DNA from: JBBARC01 sp040400005
Lineage (GTDB): Bacteria; Pseudomonadota; Alphaproteobacteria; Acetobacterales; Acetobacteraceae
NCBI GenBank assembly: GCA_040400005.1
Contig: JBBARC010000012.1
Span: 3,319 to 67,318, forward strand
Reading direction: 5' to 3'
DNA: 64,000 bases
Every line of letters starts with the position of its first letter. The first letter of the stretch is position 1. This document shows, one piece after another, positions 25,193-36,200 of the stretch. A program made the position numbers and the translations under genes. Below the pieces are notes generated by a model. It made no database searches. It saw only the letters and a list, made by a program, of their open reading frames with translations, and was not told the origin of the DNA.

Positions 25193-26677
25193 TTAGCCGA
25201 GGCTTTCGCCGTGGAGAACGGTATCGAGGCCTTCGATTTCTTCCTCTTTGGTGACGCGCAGCCCGATGGTGGCGTTGATCGCCAGCAGCAGGATGAGGGA
25301 CACGGCGCCGCTATAGCCCAGGGTCACCAGCACCGCTTTCGCCTGGATGATGAGCTGGTGGATACCGCCGGGCGAACCGAGCGGGTTAGCGGCGGTGGCC
25401 GAGAGTGGCCCGTAGCTCAACACACCGGTGAGCAATGCGCCGACGATACCGCCGATGCCGTGCACGCCAAAAGTATCGAGGCTGTCGTCGTAGCCGATCA
25501 TCGTTTTCAGCTTGGTGGCGGACAGGAAGCAGATCACGCCGGCAGCAACGCCGATGATGATAGCGCCACCTGGCAGCACGAAGCCGGATGCCGGGGTGAT
25601 GGCAACCAGACCGGCAACGGCGCCGGAGATGATGCCCAGCACCGATGGTTTGCCGTGGCTGATCCATTCCGAGAACATCCACGCCAAAGCGGCAGCGGCG
25701 GCGGCGATATGGGTGACCGCGAAGGCCATGCCGGCGCGGCCGTTGGCAGCGTTGGCAGAGCCCGCGTTAAAGCCGAACCAGCCAACCCACAGCAGCGATG
25801 CCCCGATAACGGCATAGGTCAGGTTATACGGGGACATGTTATCGTGCCCGTAGCCTTGGCGTTTGCCCATCACCAGGCAGGCCATAAGGCCTGCGATACC
25901 AGCGTTGATGTGCACAACCGTGCCACCGGCGAAGTCGAGTGTGCCCAAATTAAATAGCCAGCCGCTTGGCGCCCACACCCAGTGGGCGATGGGGCTGTAA
26001 ACCAGCACCGACCACAGCACCATGAACACGCACATCGCCGAGAATTTCATGCGATCTGCGAAGGCGCCGGCGATCAAGGCCGGGGTGATGATGGCGAAGG
26101 TCATCTGGAACATCATGTAGACGCTCTCGGGGATGGTGGTGGTCACCGTTCCGCCGAGCACGAAGGCGCTGTCATCGCCATTGGCGATGTTCGCTTCCAT
26201 GCCATGCAACATGAAGCGCGACATATCACCGATGAAGCCGGCCGTTGCGCCGGTGCCTGCGGTGAACGCTTCGGAGTAGCCGATCACAGTCCACACCAGG
26301 GTCACTAAGCAGGTGATGGCGAAGGACTGCATGACAGTGGCAAGGATGTTCTTTTTACGCACCATGCCGGCATAGAACAGGGCAAGGCCGGGGATGGTCA
26401 TCATCAGCACCAGGGCTGTTGAGGTCATCATCCAGGCGGTATCGCCGTTGTTGTAGGCAGGTTTGGCCGGGGCTGCGGGTGCGGCTGGTGCTGCTGCTGG
26501 GGCGGCGGCTACCGGTGCTGGTGCCGGGGCAGGTGTTGCGGCTGCCGGCGCTGTGACCGCCGCCGGGGTTTCGGGGGCTGGCGCCTGGGCGAACGCCACC
26601 GGGGCGATGGTTGCCAGTATCAGGGGCGCTGCGATCAGCATTGCCCCCAAGCGGGCGCGAAGTGGGGTGAAATTCAT
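25193..26677 (-). CDS. amtB: ammonium transporter AmtB with Ala/Pro-rich N-terminal linker
   Basis: A 494-residue Amt-family channel with 11 transmembrane helices. Family stretches include MMTIPGLALFYAGMVRKKN, HINAGIAGLMACLVMG (first pore His) and DTFGVHGIGGIVGALLTG (second pore His). A signal peptide precedes a periplasmic linker of about 45 residues made almost only of Ala and Pro before the first helix. It imports ammonium and is gated by GlnK, encoded 11 bases upstream. AGGA six bases before the ATG at 26677 decides the start; an upstream GTG at 26692 is less likely. Confidence 0.93.
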   Translation of the reverse strand: MNFTPLRARLGAMLIAAPLILATIAPVAFAQAPAPETPAAVTAPAAATPAPAPAPVAAAPAAAPAAPAAPAKPAYNNGDTAWMMTSTALVLMMTIPGLALFYAGMVRKKNILATVMQSFAITCLVTLVWTVIGYSEAFTAGTGATAGFIGDMSRFMLHGMEANIANGDDSAFVLGGTVTTTIPESVYMMFQMTFAIITPALIAGAFADRMKFSAMCVFMVLWSVLVYSPIAHWVWAPSGWLFNLGTLDFAGGTVVHINAGIAGLMACLVMGKRQGYGHDNMSPYNLTYAVIGASLLWVGWFGFNAGSANAANGRAGMAFAVTHIAAAAAALAWMFSEWISHGKPSVLGIISGAVAGLVAITPASGFVLPGGAIIIGVAAGVICFLSATKLKTMIGYDDSLDTFGVHGIGGIVGALLTGVLSYGPLSATAANPLGSPGGIHQLIIQAKAVLVTLGYSGAVSLILLLAINATIGLRVTKEEEIEGLDTVLHGESLG

Positions 26678-26688
26678 CAGCTTTCCTT

Positions 26689-27142
<454 letters not shown>

Positions 27143-27225
27143 GGGGGTGTAGGGGGTGGTGGGGGCAGGAATGGCGCTGGTTTTGCCCAAAATTTAGGCA
27201 CAGTGGTCGATCGGAGGGCAGTTCA

Positions 27226-28413
27226 ATGGATTATGATGTGTGCATAGTGGGTGCCGGCCCGGTGGGCGGGGCGCTGGCCTGCCGCCTGGCCGCCGGGGGC
27301 ATGCGCGTCGCCATTGTGGATGCGGCAGCGCTGCCGCCGATGGAGCACCCCAATTTTGATGGCCGTGCTTACGCCATTGCGGCGGGGTCGCGGCCGTTAT
27401 TGCAAGCCGCCGGGCTGTGGGATGCGCTGCCGCTGCCACCGGGGCCGATTACCCAGATACGGGTGACCGACGGCAAACCGGGGCGGCCGGCCTCGCGCTT
27501 GCACCTACACTTTGGCGGCGATGAAACGGGCGATGAACCGCTGGGCCACATGGTGGAGGCGCGATCGCTGCGCGTTGCGTTAAACGCCCGGCTGAATGCC
27601 GATGCGGGCATCGATTTATTTGCCCCGGCGCGTGCGCAGGTTGCCTGGCAGGCGGATTTTGCCTCGGTGCAGTTGGATACCGGGGCTGCCTTCACTGCCC
27701 GCTTGGTGGTGGCTGCCGAAGGCCGCAATAGCCCGCTGCGGCGCCAGGCCGGCATTACGGCTGCTACCTGGCCGTACCACCAAAGCGGTATTGTGTGCGC
27801 CATTGCCCACAGCCTGCCGCACAACCAAACCGCGCTGGAACATTTTCTGCCGGCAGGACCCTTTGCCCAGTTGCCGATGGCGCCAACCGCCGCGCACCAG
27901 AATATTTCGGCGATTGTGTGGACCGACCGTGCCGCTAACGCACCCAAATTTATGGCGCTGGATGATGAGGCGTTTGGCGCCCAGATTGCCCAGCGTTTGG
28001 GCGGGCATTTGGGTGCGGTGACACCGATTGGTCGGCGTTGGCTGTATCCGCTGACCGCCATGTATGTGCACCGGTTGGTGGCACCGCGCCTGGCGCTGGT
28101 GGGCGATGCCGCGCACGGTATTCACCCGATTGCCGGGCAGGGGCTGAATTTGGGTTTGCGTGATGCCATTGCGTTGGCCGATTTGCTGTTGGCGGCTGGC
28201 GGTGATGCGGGGGCGGCGGCGCTGTTGGACCGTTACCAGCGCAGCAGGCGTGCCGATATTATTTCCATGCTGGTGGCAACCGATGGGTTGGATCGTTTGT
28301 TCAGCACCAATTTTGCCCCGGTGCGGTTACTGCGCGATGTGGGTTTGGCGGCGGTGAATGCGATGCCGCCGTTAAAACGTGCGTTTATGCGCCAGGCGAT
28401 GGGGCAAAGGTAG
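27226..28413 (+). CDS. ubiH: FAD-dependent ubiquinone hydroxylase (UbiH/Coq6 family)
   Basis: A 395-residue flavoprotein monooxygenase. The FAD motif GAGPVGGALACRLA is at residues 9-22, and the second FAD motif is GDAAHGIHPIAGQGLNLGLRDA. The family hydroxylates the benzoquinone ring during ubiquinone synthesis, at C4, C5 or C6. Which position this enzyme acts on cannot be told by eye; UbiL-type broad enzymes occur in alphaproteobacteria. GGAGGG lies 9 bases before the ATG. It is divergent from glnK and convergent with the glycosyltransferase gene. Confidence 0.87.
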   Translation: MDYDVCIVGAGPVGGALACRLAAGGMRVAIVDAAALPPMEHPNFDGRAYAIAAGSRPLLQAAGLWDALPLPPGPITQIRVTDGKPGRPASRLHLHFGGDETGDEPLGHMVEARSLRVALNARLNADAGIDLFAPARAQVAWQADFASVQLDTGAAFTARLVVAAEGRNSPLRRQAGITAATWPYHQSGIVCAIAHSLPHNQTALEHFLPAGPFAQLPMAPTAAHQNISAIVWTDRAANAPKFMALDDEAFGAQIAQRLGGHLGAVTPIGRRWLYPLTAMYVHRLVAPRLALVGDAAHGIHPIAGQGLNLGLRDAIALADLLLAAGGDAGAAALLDRYQRSRRADIISMLVATDGLDRLFSTNFAPVRLLRDVGLAAVNAMPPLKRAFMRQAMGQR

Positions 28414-28439
28414 GCGGCCTTGTACCAACCCGCTTAAGT

Positions 28440-28464
28440 GTTGACCCATGAAGAATGGGCCAAC
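28440..28464 (+). terminator. hairpin downstream of ubiH
   Basis: GTTG-A-CCCAT, loop GAAGA, ATGGG-C-CAAC forms a stem with one internal mismatch 27 bases after the ubiH stop. There is no U tract, so it may act only as an mRNA-end hairpin. Confidence 0.35.
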
Positions 28465-28581
28465 GCGGGCCGGCATTAGTCTTTGTTGGCGCGCCGCCGC
28501 CCGCCAACCCTGGCCGCGCAGACCAACCCGCCTTGATGCCCACCTTGATAATGCAGGAGTGAACATCAAGGCGACTTGGTA

Positions 28582-29508
28582 TTAGCCCAGCAAAAACCAC
28601 AGCCGGAACAACTGGGTTTCGGCAAAGTTTTGCCGTTTGAGCGCCGGCAGCCGCAACGCCCCGATGCGGCGCCAGGGGGCGGCATTAAGGCCATCGCGGA
28701 CCCGAATAAGGGTTTTGCGGTTTTCGGTGCTGAGCAAGCTTGGTTGTGCCGATAGCGCATCGACATGGCCGCGAAAAATGCGCATAAACACGCCTGGCCC
28801 GCGGCGTAAGGCGGCAATGGCGCGGTGAAAATAGGTCTGCGGCACGCCCACTGCGTTGCCGGCATGCTGGCGGTAATACACCGTGGGCACTTCATCCATC
28901 AGCACCCGCCCGCCAGCCGCGGCGACCACAATATACGCCCACCAATCGTGTAAGGTGCCGGCCGGTGCGCGGCTTTTAGCAACCAGCCGCACCGCCGCCG
29001 GGTTGAGCATCACGGTGCAGCCGGTGGCGATGTTTTGGGTGAGTGCCTGAGGAAAACCCGGCGGTTCGGCAAGCCGCGCACTTTCACCGATCGGCGCCAG
29101 CGCATCATTGACCAAAACCTGGCGCGCGCAGTACAGCGCCGGGCAGTTGGCATCTACCCGCGACAGGGCGGCAATGCCGCGTTCCAGTTTTTCGGCCAGC
29201 CACACATCATCCTGATCGGCGAATGCGACACATTCGCCCGAGGGGGCTGCGCGTAGTAAATTTAGAAAACTAGCACTTATGCCAATGCGCCCGCTGGTAT
29301 CACATAAATCGCGCACCCGGCCGGCCCCCGCACCCGCTGCAAAATCGCGCACAATGGTGCTTGTGGCATCGGTTGACCCATCATCGCGCCAGGCCAGGGT
29401 CCACGCTGTGTGGGTTTGGCGCAGAAAACTTTCGAGCTGGTCAGGCAGGTAGGCCGCCCCGTTCCAGGTGGACAGGGCAATGGTGACGCGTGGAAGTGCG
29501 GCTGTCAT
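28582..29508 (-). CDS. glycosyltransferase family 2 protein, rhamnosyltransferase-like
   Basis: A 308-residue GT2 enzyme. The N-terminal nucleotide-sugar domain shows VTIALSTWNGAAYLPDQLES, WRDDGSTDAT and the catalytic-region FADQDDVWLAEKL. No transmembrane helix is evident, so it acts at the cytoplasmic face. It overlaps rfbD by 4 bases at the end of the rml operon, which suggests it uses dTDP-L-rhamnose in surface polysaccharide assembly. The open frame continues 46 codons upstream inside rfbD; the ATG at 29508 is the first with family character. Confidence 0.85.
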   Translation of the reverse strand: MTAALPRVTIALSTWNGAAYLPDQLESFLRQTHTAWTLAWRDDGSTDATSTIVRDFAAGAGAGRVRDLCDTSGRIGISASFLNLLRAAPSGECVAFADQDDVWLAEKLERGIAALSRVDANCPALYCARQVLVNDALAPIGESARLAEPPGFPQALTQNIATGCTVMLNPAAVRLVAKSRAPAGTLHDWWAYIVVAAAGGRVLMDEVPTVYYRQHAGNAVGVPQTYFHRAIAALRRGPGVFMRIFRGHVDALSAQPSLLSTENRKTLIRVRDGLNAAPWRRIGALRLPALKRQNFAETQLFRLWFLLG

Positions 29509-30374
29509 GCGGCCGGGGCGGCGGTGATGGTGGCAATGGCGCGCACCAAACTTTCGCGCCACGGCGGCAGGGTTGCGCCAAATGTGTTGGCAAGTTTGGT
29601 GCAGTCCAGCCGCGAATCGGCTGGCCTGCGCGCGGGTGTCGGCCAATCGGCGGTGGCGATGGGGTCCACCGGTGGTGCCGGCCAGCCATGCTTGGCGGCT
29701 TCTTCAAAAATCGCTGTGGCAAAGCCGTGCCAACTGGTGTGGCCAGTGCCGGTTGCGTGAAAAATGCCGCCCTGGGGTTGCGCATTTTTCAGGCAGGCGA
29801 GAACCGCCGCCGCTAGATCATCGGCGTTGGTCGGGCCGCCGATCTGGTCGGCGACCACTTTAAGCCGCGGCACCCGGCGCGCCGCATTCAGCATAGTCAG
29901 CACAAAGTTTTTGCCGTGGGTGGCGTACACCCATGATGTGCGCAGGATAATCGCTGCCGGCAACGCTGCCAGAACGGCAATTTCGCCGGCGCGTTTGGTG
30001 GCGCCGTACACCCCGGTGGGGTTGGTGGTATCGCCCTCGGCGTAGGGCGCGCCCTTTTCGCCATCAAACACGTAATCAGTCGAAATATGCACAAACTTTG
30101 TGCCGTGGCGGGCGCAGAGTTCGGCCAACCGTTGCGGGCCCAAATGATTGGCCCGATCGGCGGCTGCCGTTTCGGTTTCGGCCGCATCAACGGCAGTCCA
30201 CGCCGCTGCATTGACCAGCACGCGTGGCGGATTGATAAACAACGCATCCAGGGTGCCAGGATTTTCAAAGTCAAAATCCGGCCGCCCCACCACGCGCACC
30301 CCATCGGGGGCGGCACGGGCTAGGGCTGAGGCCAACTGACCGCTGCCGCCAGTGACCAGAATTTCGCTACTCAC
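29505..30374 (-). CDS. rfbD: dTDP-4-dehydrorhamnose reductase
   Basis: A 289-residue SDR-type enzyme also named RmlD. It has the cofactor motif TGGSGQLASALA, the YVFDGEKGAPYAEGD segment characteristic of the family and the catalytic YGATKRAGE. It makes the last step to dTDP-L-rhamnose. The start is GTG at 30374, overlapping the rfbC stop as GTGA; an upstream in-frame ATG lies inside rfbC. It forms one operon with rfbB, rfbA and rfbC and the following glycosyltransferase. Confidence 0.93.
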   Translation of the reverse strand: MSSEILVTGGSGQLASALARAAPDGVRVVGRPDFDFENPGTLDALFINPPRVLVNAAAWTAVDAAETETAAADRANHLGPQRLAELCARHGTKFVHISTDYVFDGEKGAPYAEGDTTNPTGVYGATKRAGEIAVLAALPAAIILRTSWVYATHGKNFVLTMLNAARRVPRLKVVADQIGGPTNADDLAAAVLACLKNAQPQGGIFHATGTGHTSWHGFATAIFEEAAKHGWPAPPVDPIATADWPTPARRPADSRLDCTKLANTFGATLPPWRESLVRAIATITAAPAA

Positions 30375-30928
30375 AGCGTAAACCACCCGTGTGCGGCGGC
30401 AATGTTGGGAAGAACGGTATCCTTATCCGATAGCACGGCGGCACCCGGCGCCACTGGCCAGGGGATGGCAAGGGTGGGATCGTTCCACATCACCCCGCGT
30501 TCGGCTTCGCGCAAATACCCGGCGGTGACTTTGTAAATCACCTCGGTATCGGGGGCGATGGTGCAAAACCCATGCAAAAACCCGCCCGGCACCCATAATT
30601 GCGCCCAGTTTTCCGCCGATAATTCCGCCCCTACCCATTGGCCATACGTGGGCGAGCCCACCCGAATATCCACCGCCACATCGTAGATGGCGCCGCGCAC
30701 AACCCGCACCAGCTTACCCTGAATGGCCGGTGCCACCTGGCAATGCAGGCCGCGAATGGTGCCCACCTGGGCCGATAGGCTGTGATTATCCTGCACAAAC
30801 ACGTCATTGATGCCGCCGGCAGCAAGCTTGGCAGCATTATAGGTTTCGGAAAAAAAGCCGCGTGCATCGCCGATTCGTGCCGGCGTTATTAGTTTCACCT
30901 CAGGGATGGCCAAAGCTTCAATGCGCAT
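30371..30928 (-). CDS. rfbC: dTDP-4-dehydrorhamnose 3,5-epimerase
   Basis: A 185-residue cupin-fold RmlC. Diagnostic stretches are DARGFFSETYN, VQDNHSLSAQVGTIRGLHCQ with the catalytic His, KLVRVVRGAIYDVAVDIR, WVPGGFLHGFCTI and EVIYKVTAGYL. It epimerises C3 and C5 of dTDP-4-keto-6-deoxyglucose. It lies between rfbA (29 bases upstream) and rfbD (4-base overlap) in the operon. Confidence 0.94.
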   Translation of the reverse strand: MRIEALAIPEVKLITPARIGDARGFFSETYNAAKLAAGGINDVFVQDNHSLSAQVGTIRGLHCQVAPAIQGKLVRVVRGAIYDVAVDIRVGSPTYGQWVGAELSAENWAQLWVPGGFLHGFCTIAPDTEVIYKVTAGYLREAERGVMWNDPTLAIPWPVAPGAAVLSDKDTVLPNIAAAHGWFTL

Positions 30929-30957
30929 GCTGATAAAATCCCAATCCTATAAAAACT

Positions 30958-31830
30958 TTAGCGTCCAGCCTCGGCCAGTTCATGCAAAACCCGGCCCAGT
31001 TCGGTTTTGCCAATTTTGGCGGCTTCCACCCGCAACGCGGCGGCATCAATAAACCCCATACGAAAGGCCACTTCTTCTGGGCAGCCCACCAGCATGCCCT
31101 GGCGCTGCTGAATGGTTTGCACAAACGATCCCGCCTGCAACAGGCTATCCGGCGTGCCAGCATCCAGCCAGGCACAGCCGCGCCCTAAGCGTTCCACGTG
31201 CAGCGAGCCTTCTTCCAGATACAACCGATTGAGATCGGTGATTTCATACTCCCCACGCGCGGAAGGTTTTACCCGTGCCGCCATGTCGCACACCCGGTGA
31301 TCGTAAAAATACAAGCCAATCACTGCCCAGTGCGATTTGGGATGGGTGGGCTTTTCGACAATGTCCTCAGCCCGGCCATCTGGCCCAAACGACACCACGC
31401 CATACCGTTCAGGGTCGCGCACCTGATAGCCAAACACCGTGGCACCATGGGCCCGCATCCGGGCGGCCTGAAAGCTTTCGGTTAAATTTTCACCAAAAAT
31501 AAGATTGTCACCCAACACCAAAGCCGCCGGCTCGCCGCCAATAAAATCAGCGCCAATCACAAACGCCTGCGCCAACCCATTCGGCTGCGGTTGCTCAGCG
31601 TACGAAAATTTAACCCCAAACCGTTCGCCGCTGCCCAACAACCTACGAAACTGCGGCAAATCATCCGGTGTAGAAATAATCAGAATTTCCTGAATCCCCG
31701 CTAGCATCAACACCGTCAGCGGATAATAAATCATCGGCTTATCATAAACCGGCAACATCTGCTTAGACGACGCCAGCGTCATGGGATGCAACCGCGTGCC
31801 CGAGCCCCCCGCCAGAATAATGCCCTTCAT
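30958..31830 (-). CDS. rfbA: glucose-1-phosphate thymidylyltransferase
   Basis: A 290-residue RmlA. The nucleotidyl motif is [16 protein letters not shown] near residues 3-18, followed by [17 protein letters not shown], then [10 protein letters not shown] and [19 protein letters not shown]. It makes dTDP-glucose from dTTP and glucose-1-phosphate, the entry to dTDP-rhamnose. It is separated from the upstream rfbB by a 184-base gap occupied by a repeat element, which may split or modulate the operon transcript. Confidence 0.95.
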   Translation of the reverse strand: MKGIILAGGSGTRLHPMTLASSKQMLPVYDKPMIYYPLTVLMLAGIQEILIISTPDDLPQFRRLLGSGERFGVKFSYAEQPQPNGLAQAFVIGADFIGGEPAALVLGDNLIFGENLTESFQAARMRAHGATVFGYQVRDPERYGVVSFGPDGRAEDIVEKPTHPKSHWAVIGLYFYDHRVCDMAARVKPSARGEYEITDLNRLYLEEGSLHVERLGRGCAWLDAGTPDSLLQAGSFVQTIQQRQGMLVGCPEEVAFRMGFIDAAALRVEAAKIGKTELGRVLHELAEAGR

Positions 31831-31855
31831 GATATGGTTCCTGCAAAAAAATTCG

Positions 31856-32010
31856 ATATAGGGTAAGAATTTTCTTTTTCTGAAGAAAAAGAAACAAAAA
31901 GACTTTTATGACGCGGGGACAGGGGCACCGCAGCACCGTGCGCCACAGGTGCCAACATTATAAAAGTCTTTTGCTTCTTTTCTTCAGAAAAGAAGGTTCT
32001 TCCTTGCCTA
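31856..32010. repeat. TIR-hairpin element, copy 4, inside the rml operon
   Basis: Left arm GGGTAAGAATTTTCTTTTTC with TGAA loop, then AAACAAAAAGACTTTTATGA; the GC-rich core begins CGCGGGGACAGGGGCACC; right arm AAAAGTCTTTTGCTTC followed by TTTTCTTCAGAAAAGAAGG. It separates rfbB from rfbA, which are otherwise an operon. Confidence 0.85.
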
Positions 32011-32014
32011 TTCA

Positions 32015-33070
32015 TCATCCCGCCTTCCCAAGCCGTTGACCGGCATACCGCGCGCCGCGGATGGCTTGCCACCAGTCTTGGTGGGTCAGGTAGAAATCGA
32101 CTGTTTTGGCGAGGCCTGATTCGAAATCGTGGGCGGCGGTCCAGTTCAGCGCTGCTTCGGCGCGGCTGGGATCGATTTCGTAGCGGAAATCGTGGCCGGG
32201 GCGGTCGGTGACGAAGCGGATCAGGCGTTCGCGGGCGCCGGCTGGGTCGGGCATGCGGCGATCGATTTCGGCGCAGATGGCGCGCACCACATCGATATTG
32301 CGGCGCACTTGGCGCGGGCCGATGCCGTAGGTTTCGCCCGGGATGCCGCGTTCTACCACGGCGACGAGGGCTTCGGCGTGGTCATCGACATAGAGCCAAT
32401 CGCGCATGTTGCTGCCGGTGCCATACACCGGCAGATCGCGGCCTTCGATTGCGTTGAGGATGGTGAGTGGGATGAGTTTTTCGGGAAACTGCCAGGGGCC
32501 GTAGTTGTTGGTGGTGTTGCTGACCATAACTGGCAGGCCATAGGTGTGTTGCCAGGCGCGGGCGAGATGATCGGAGGCGGCTTTGCTGGCGGAATATGGG
32601 CTGCGTGGGTCGTAGGGGGTTGTTTCGGTAAAGGGTGGCTCGCCTTCGTCTAGGGCGCCAAACACTTCATCGGTGGAGATGTGGTGGAAGCGGAATTTGG
32701 CGCGGCGATCGGCATCTAGCCCGGACCAGTAGGCGCGGGCGGCTTCGAGCAGAATGAAGGTGCCGACGATATTGGTTTGAATAAAATCGGCTGGGCCATC
32801 AATGGATCGATCGACATGGCTTTCAGCGGCCAGGTGCATCACCGCATCGGGCTGGTGGGTGGTGAAGATGGCCTGCATGGCCTCGGCATCGGCGATATCG
32901 GCGACCACCAGTATGTGGCGGGGGTTGCCGATGGCGCCTTCCAGCGCGTCGCGCGATGCGGCGTAAGTCATTTTGTCGACGTTAACGATCTCGTGATCAG
33001 TCGCGCGCATGATGTAACGGATAACCGAGGATCCAATGAAACCGCACCCGCCCGTTAAAAGAATGCGCAT
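32015..33070 (-). CDS. rfbB: dTDP-glucose 4,6-dehydratase
   Basis: A 351-residue RmlB of the extended SDR family. The cofactor motif is TGGCGFIGSSVIRY, the substrate region includes AAESHVDRSIDGPADF, the catalytic YxxxK is in YSASKAASDH and NNYGPWQFPEKLIP follows. It converts dTDP-glucose to the 4-keto-6-deoxy sugar using bound NAD. The start at 33070 has AGGGG upstream. First gene of the rml operon, divergent from the large glycosyltransferase gene. Confidence 0.95.
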   Translation of the reverse strand: MRILLTGGCGFIGSSVIRYIMRATDHEIVNVDKMTYAASRDALEGAIGNPRHILVVADIADAEAMQAIFTTHQPDAVMHLAAESHVDRSIDGPADFIQTNIVGTFILLEAARAYWSGLDADRRAKFRFHHISTDEVFGALDEGEPPFTETTPYDPRSPYSASKAASDHLARAWQHTYGLPVMVSNTTNNYGPWQFPEKLIPLTILNAIEGRDLPVYGTGSNMRDWLYVDDHAEALVAVVERGIPGETYGIGPRQVRRNIDVVRAICAEIDRRMPDPAGARERLIRFVTDRPGHDFRYEIDPSRAEAALNWTAAHDFESGLAKTVDFYLTHQDWWQAIRGARYAGQRLGKAG

Positions 33071-33238
33071 AAATACCCCTTTGTGCTGGTTTGGCCGCCA
33101 CAAGGCCAGGAAAACACTTAATTCCTGGTTCTATGCCCGTATGATGCACTGCAACGCAAGCGTGGTGTTAGGTTTGGGGTTGGGCACAACCCGGAATCGC
33201 ATCTTGCCCAATGCGTGCGGAAAAGTCAGGTTCGGCCC

Positions 33239-36200
33239 ATGAGTTCGTCTCCCCAGCCGCCGTTTGGCGCCATCAGCGTGGCCGTTACTGCCGATGGCCA
33301 GGTGGTGGCTGAAATCGCCGCCCCGGTGGGTAAGGGCAGCAAGCGCGGCTCGGTGCTGGCAGGCGTAGTGGATGCGGCCCTGCTGCTGGATGGCACGATG
33401 CGCGCCATGCTGCGGTTTGAAACTGTCGCGGGCGGCGTGCGGCGGGCGGTGTTTGCCCTGCCGCGGCATTTGCTGGCGGCGGAATTGGACCTGATCGATG
33501 CGGCCGGCACCAGTTTGCTGGCGTGGCCGGTAAACCTTGCCAGCGCCTATGGGTTAAGCGCGCCTACCTTGGTTTTAAATGGGCTTTCGGTCGCCGGCGG
33601 GTTTGCCGCCGCGCCCTGGCTTGCCGATACTATTGGCGTGGATGTGCTCGATGGCGGGCTGATTATGGGGCGTGGCCTGGCCCGCCGAACGGCTGGTGGC
33701 TGGGTAGGCGGGGGTGGCGAATTTGCCTTCAGCATCCCGCTCACCGCTTTGCCGCGTTTAGGCCGGGAAGCCAATTTGCGGCTGCGCGTGGGTGGGCAGG
33801 TGTTGCCCATGCCGATGCTGCCGGTGAGCCAGGAAAGCCTGGGCTGGGGCGGCTGCATCGATGGCCTAACCGCCGATCATATTGCCGGCTGGGCGATCAA
33901 CCATCGCGCCGCCGAGCGCCCGGTTGATCTCGACATTGTGATCGATGGGGTGGTGGTTAGCCGGGTTGTGGCGGCCGATCCGCGCGAAGATTTACGCGCC
34001 ATGGGGTTTGCAACCATCGCGCACGGCTTTACCGCCGCCCTGCCGCACCCGGCCGACCCCACCGCGCGGCGCCGCATTGGCGTGCGCTTTGCGGGTAGCC
34101 AAACCGGGCTTGCCGGCAGCCCGCTGGTGCTGGACCCGGCGCCAAAACTCACCGGCAGTTTCGATCGGCTACACAGCACATCGGCGCATGGCTGGGCGCT
34201 GGACCATGCCCACCCCGGCGAAAAACTGGTGGTGGAGGCAGTGACCGCCGCCGGCGAAGTGGTGGGATCGGCGATTGCCAGTGATTTTCGCGGCGATCTG
34301 CTGCAGGCCGGGCTCGCCGGCGGGTTTTGTGCCTTCAAAATCGATTTCGCCGCCCATTACGACAGGCTTTTGGGTCAGGATTTATCCGTGCGCGTGGCGG
34401 GGTGCGGCACAATGTTGCCGGGATCGCCCAAAACAATCGCCCAAAATCCCAATTTTATCCGGCTGCGGCGGCGCCGCCACGCGATAAAATCGGGCGTGCT
34501 GCCGCGGCTGAAACGCGCGCTGAACCATCGTGCCGGTGCGGCCGGCATTTCTATTATTATGCCAGTGTTTAACCCCACCCGCCAATGGCTGGTGGAAGCG
34601 CTGGAATCGGTGCGCACCCAGTGGTGCGATGCGTGGCAACTGATTTGTGTTGATGATGGATCGACAGCACCTCACGTGCAGGATGTGCTGCGCCGTTATG
34701 CCAAAAGCGATGCCCGCATTCGGGTGCTGACCTCGGCGCAGAATGTCGGCATTGCGCGCGCGGTTAATTTTGGCCTGCGCGCGGCGCGTTATGGTCTAAC
34801 CGCGTTTATGGACCATGATGATGCGTTAGAACCCGATGCGGTGTGGCAATTACTGCGGGCAGCCGGCCAAACCGATGCCGATTTGCTGTATAGCGATGAA
34901 GTGCTGACCGGCGATAATCTCAATGATTTTATCGAATTCCGCCTGCGCCCGGCGTTCAGCCACGATTACTATCTCAGCCATCCGTATTTTGTGCATCTTG
35001 TCTGTGTGCGCACAGAATTGGCCCGTCGCGTTGGCGGCTGGAACGAAGCCATGGCGATTTCCGCCGATGTCGATTTTGTGTTGCGGGTGATCGAGGAAGC
35101 GCGCGTCATTACTCACGTGCCGGCGGTGCTGTACCGCTGGCGCACCCATGCCGCCAGTGCCGGCCACAGCAAGCAGGATGATGTGATGGCGGCAACATTG
35201 GGCGCCATACAGGCCCATCTCGATCGGCTTGGCAGCGGCGGGCAGGCCAAACCTGGCGTGTGGTTCAACCAATTTTCTGTTGCTTGGCCCGATCCTGGCG
35301 GCCGGGTGCTGGTGGTCATCCCGACCAAAAACAAGGGCGATCTGCTGCGCAAAGCCATTGACTCGATCGAACGCACAACGCCAGCCGCAGATATTCGCAT
35401 TGTGGTGATCGATCATCAATCAACCGATGCCGATACACGGGCGTATTTGAACGATATTAGCGATCGCCATGTGGTGATGCCCTACGCTGGGCCGTTTAAT
35501 TTTTCGCTGATGAATAATCTGGCGGTGCGCAAACACGGCGCTGATTGCGATTTTGTGCTGTTTTTGAATAACGATGTTGAGGCAACTCAGTATGGCTGGA
35601 TCGCGCGGCTGCGGTCGCTCGCCGCCCGCCCGGATGTCGGCGCGGTTGGGCCGCTGCTGATGTACGAAGACCACCGCGTACAACATGCCGGGGTTATTTT
35701 GGGCTTTAATAATTCCGCCGACCACGCGCTGAAATTTCAGGATGTCTGGCTTGATACCAAAGGCCGGCGCAATTTGGGCTATAATTGCTCGATCAGTTCG
35801 GTCCGGGATTTTTCTGCCGTGACCGCCGCCTGCCTGATGATGCGCCGCGCCGTATTCGACCGCATCGGCGGATTTGATGAAGATTTTGCCATCGGCTTTA
35901 ACGATACCGATCTGTGCTTGCGCATCGGGGCGGCCGGCTACCGGGTTTTATACGATGGCGCCACGATGTTATACCACTACGAATCCGCCACCCGCGCCGA
36001 TACCAACCAGGTGCTGCACCCCGAGGATACCGCGCGCATTGTGGCGCGCTGGGGGGCAAAACTTGCCGGTGGTGACCCCTGGTACAACCCGATGCTGAGC
36101 CTGGTGACGCAAGATCACGTGCCACGCGAAGATAAAGCCTGCCGGCCGATCCACCCGCCCCGGCCGCAGGCGGGGCCGCGCCACTTTGTGGTGCCCGATG

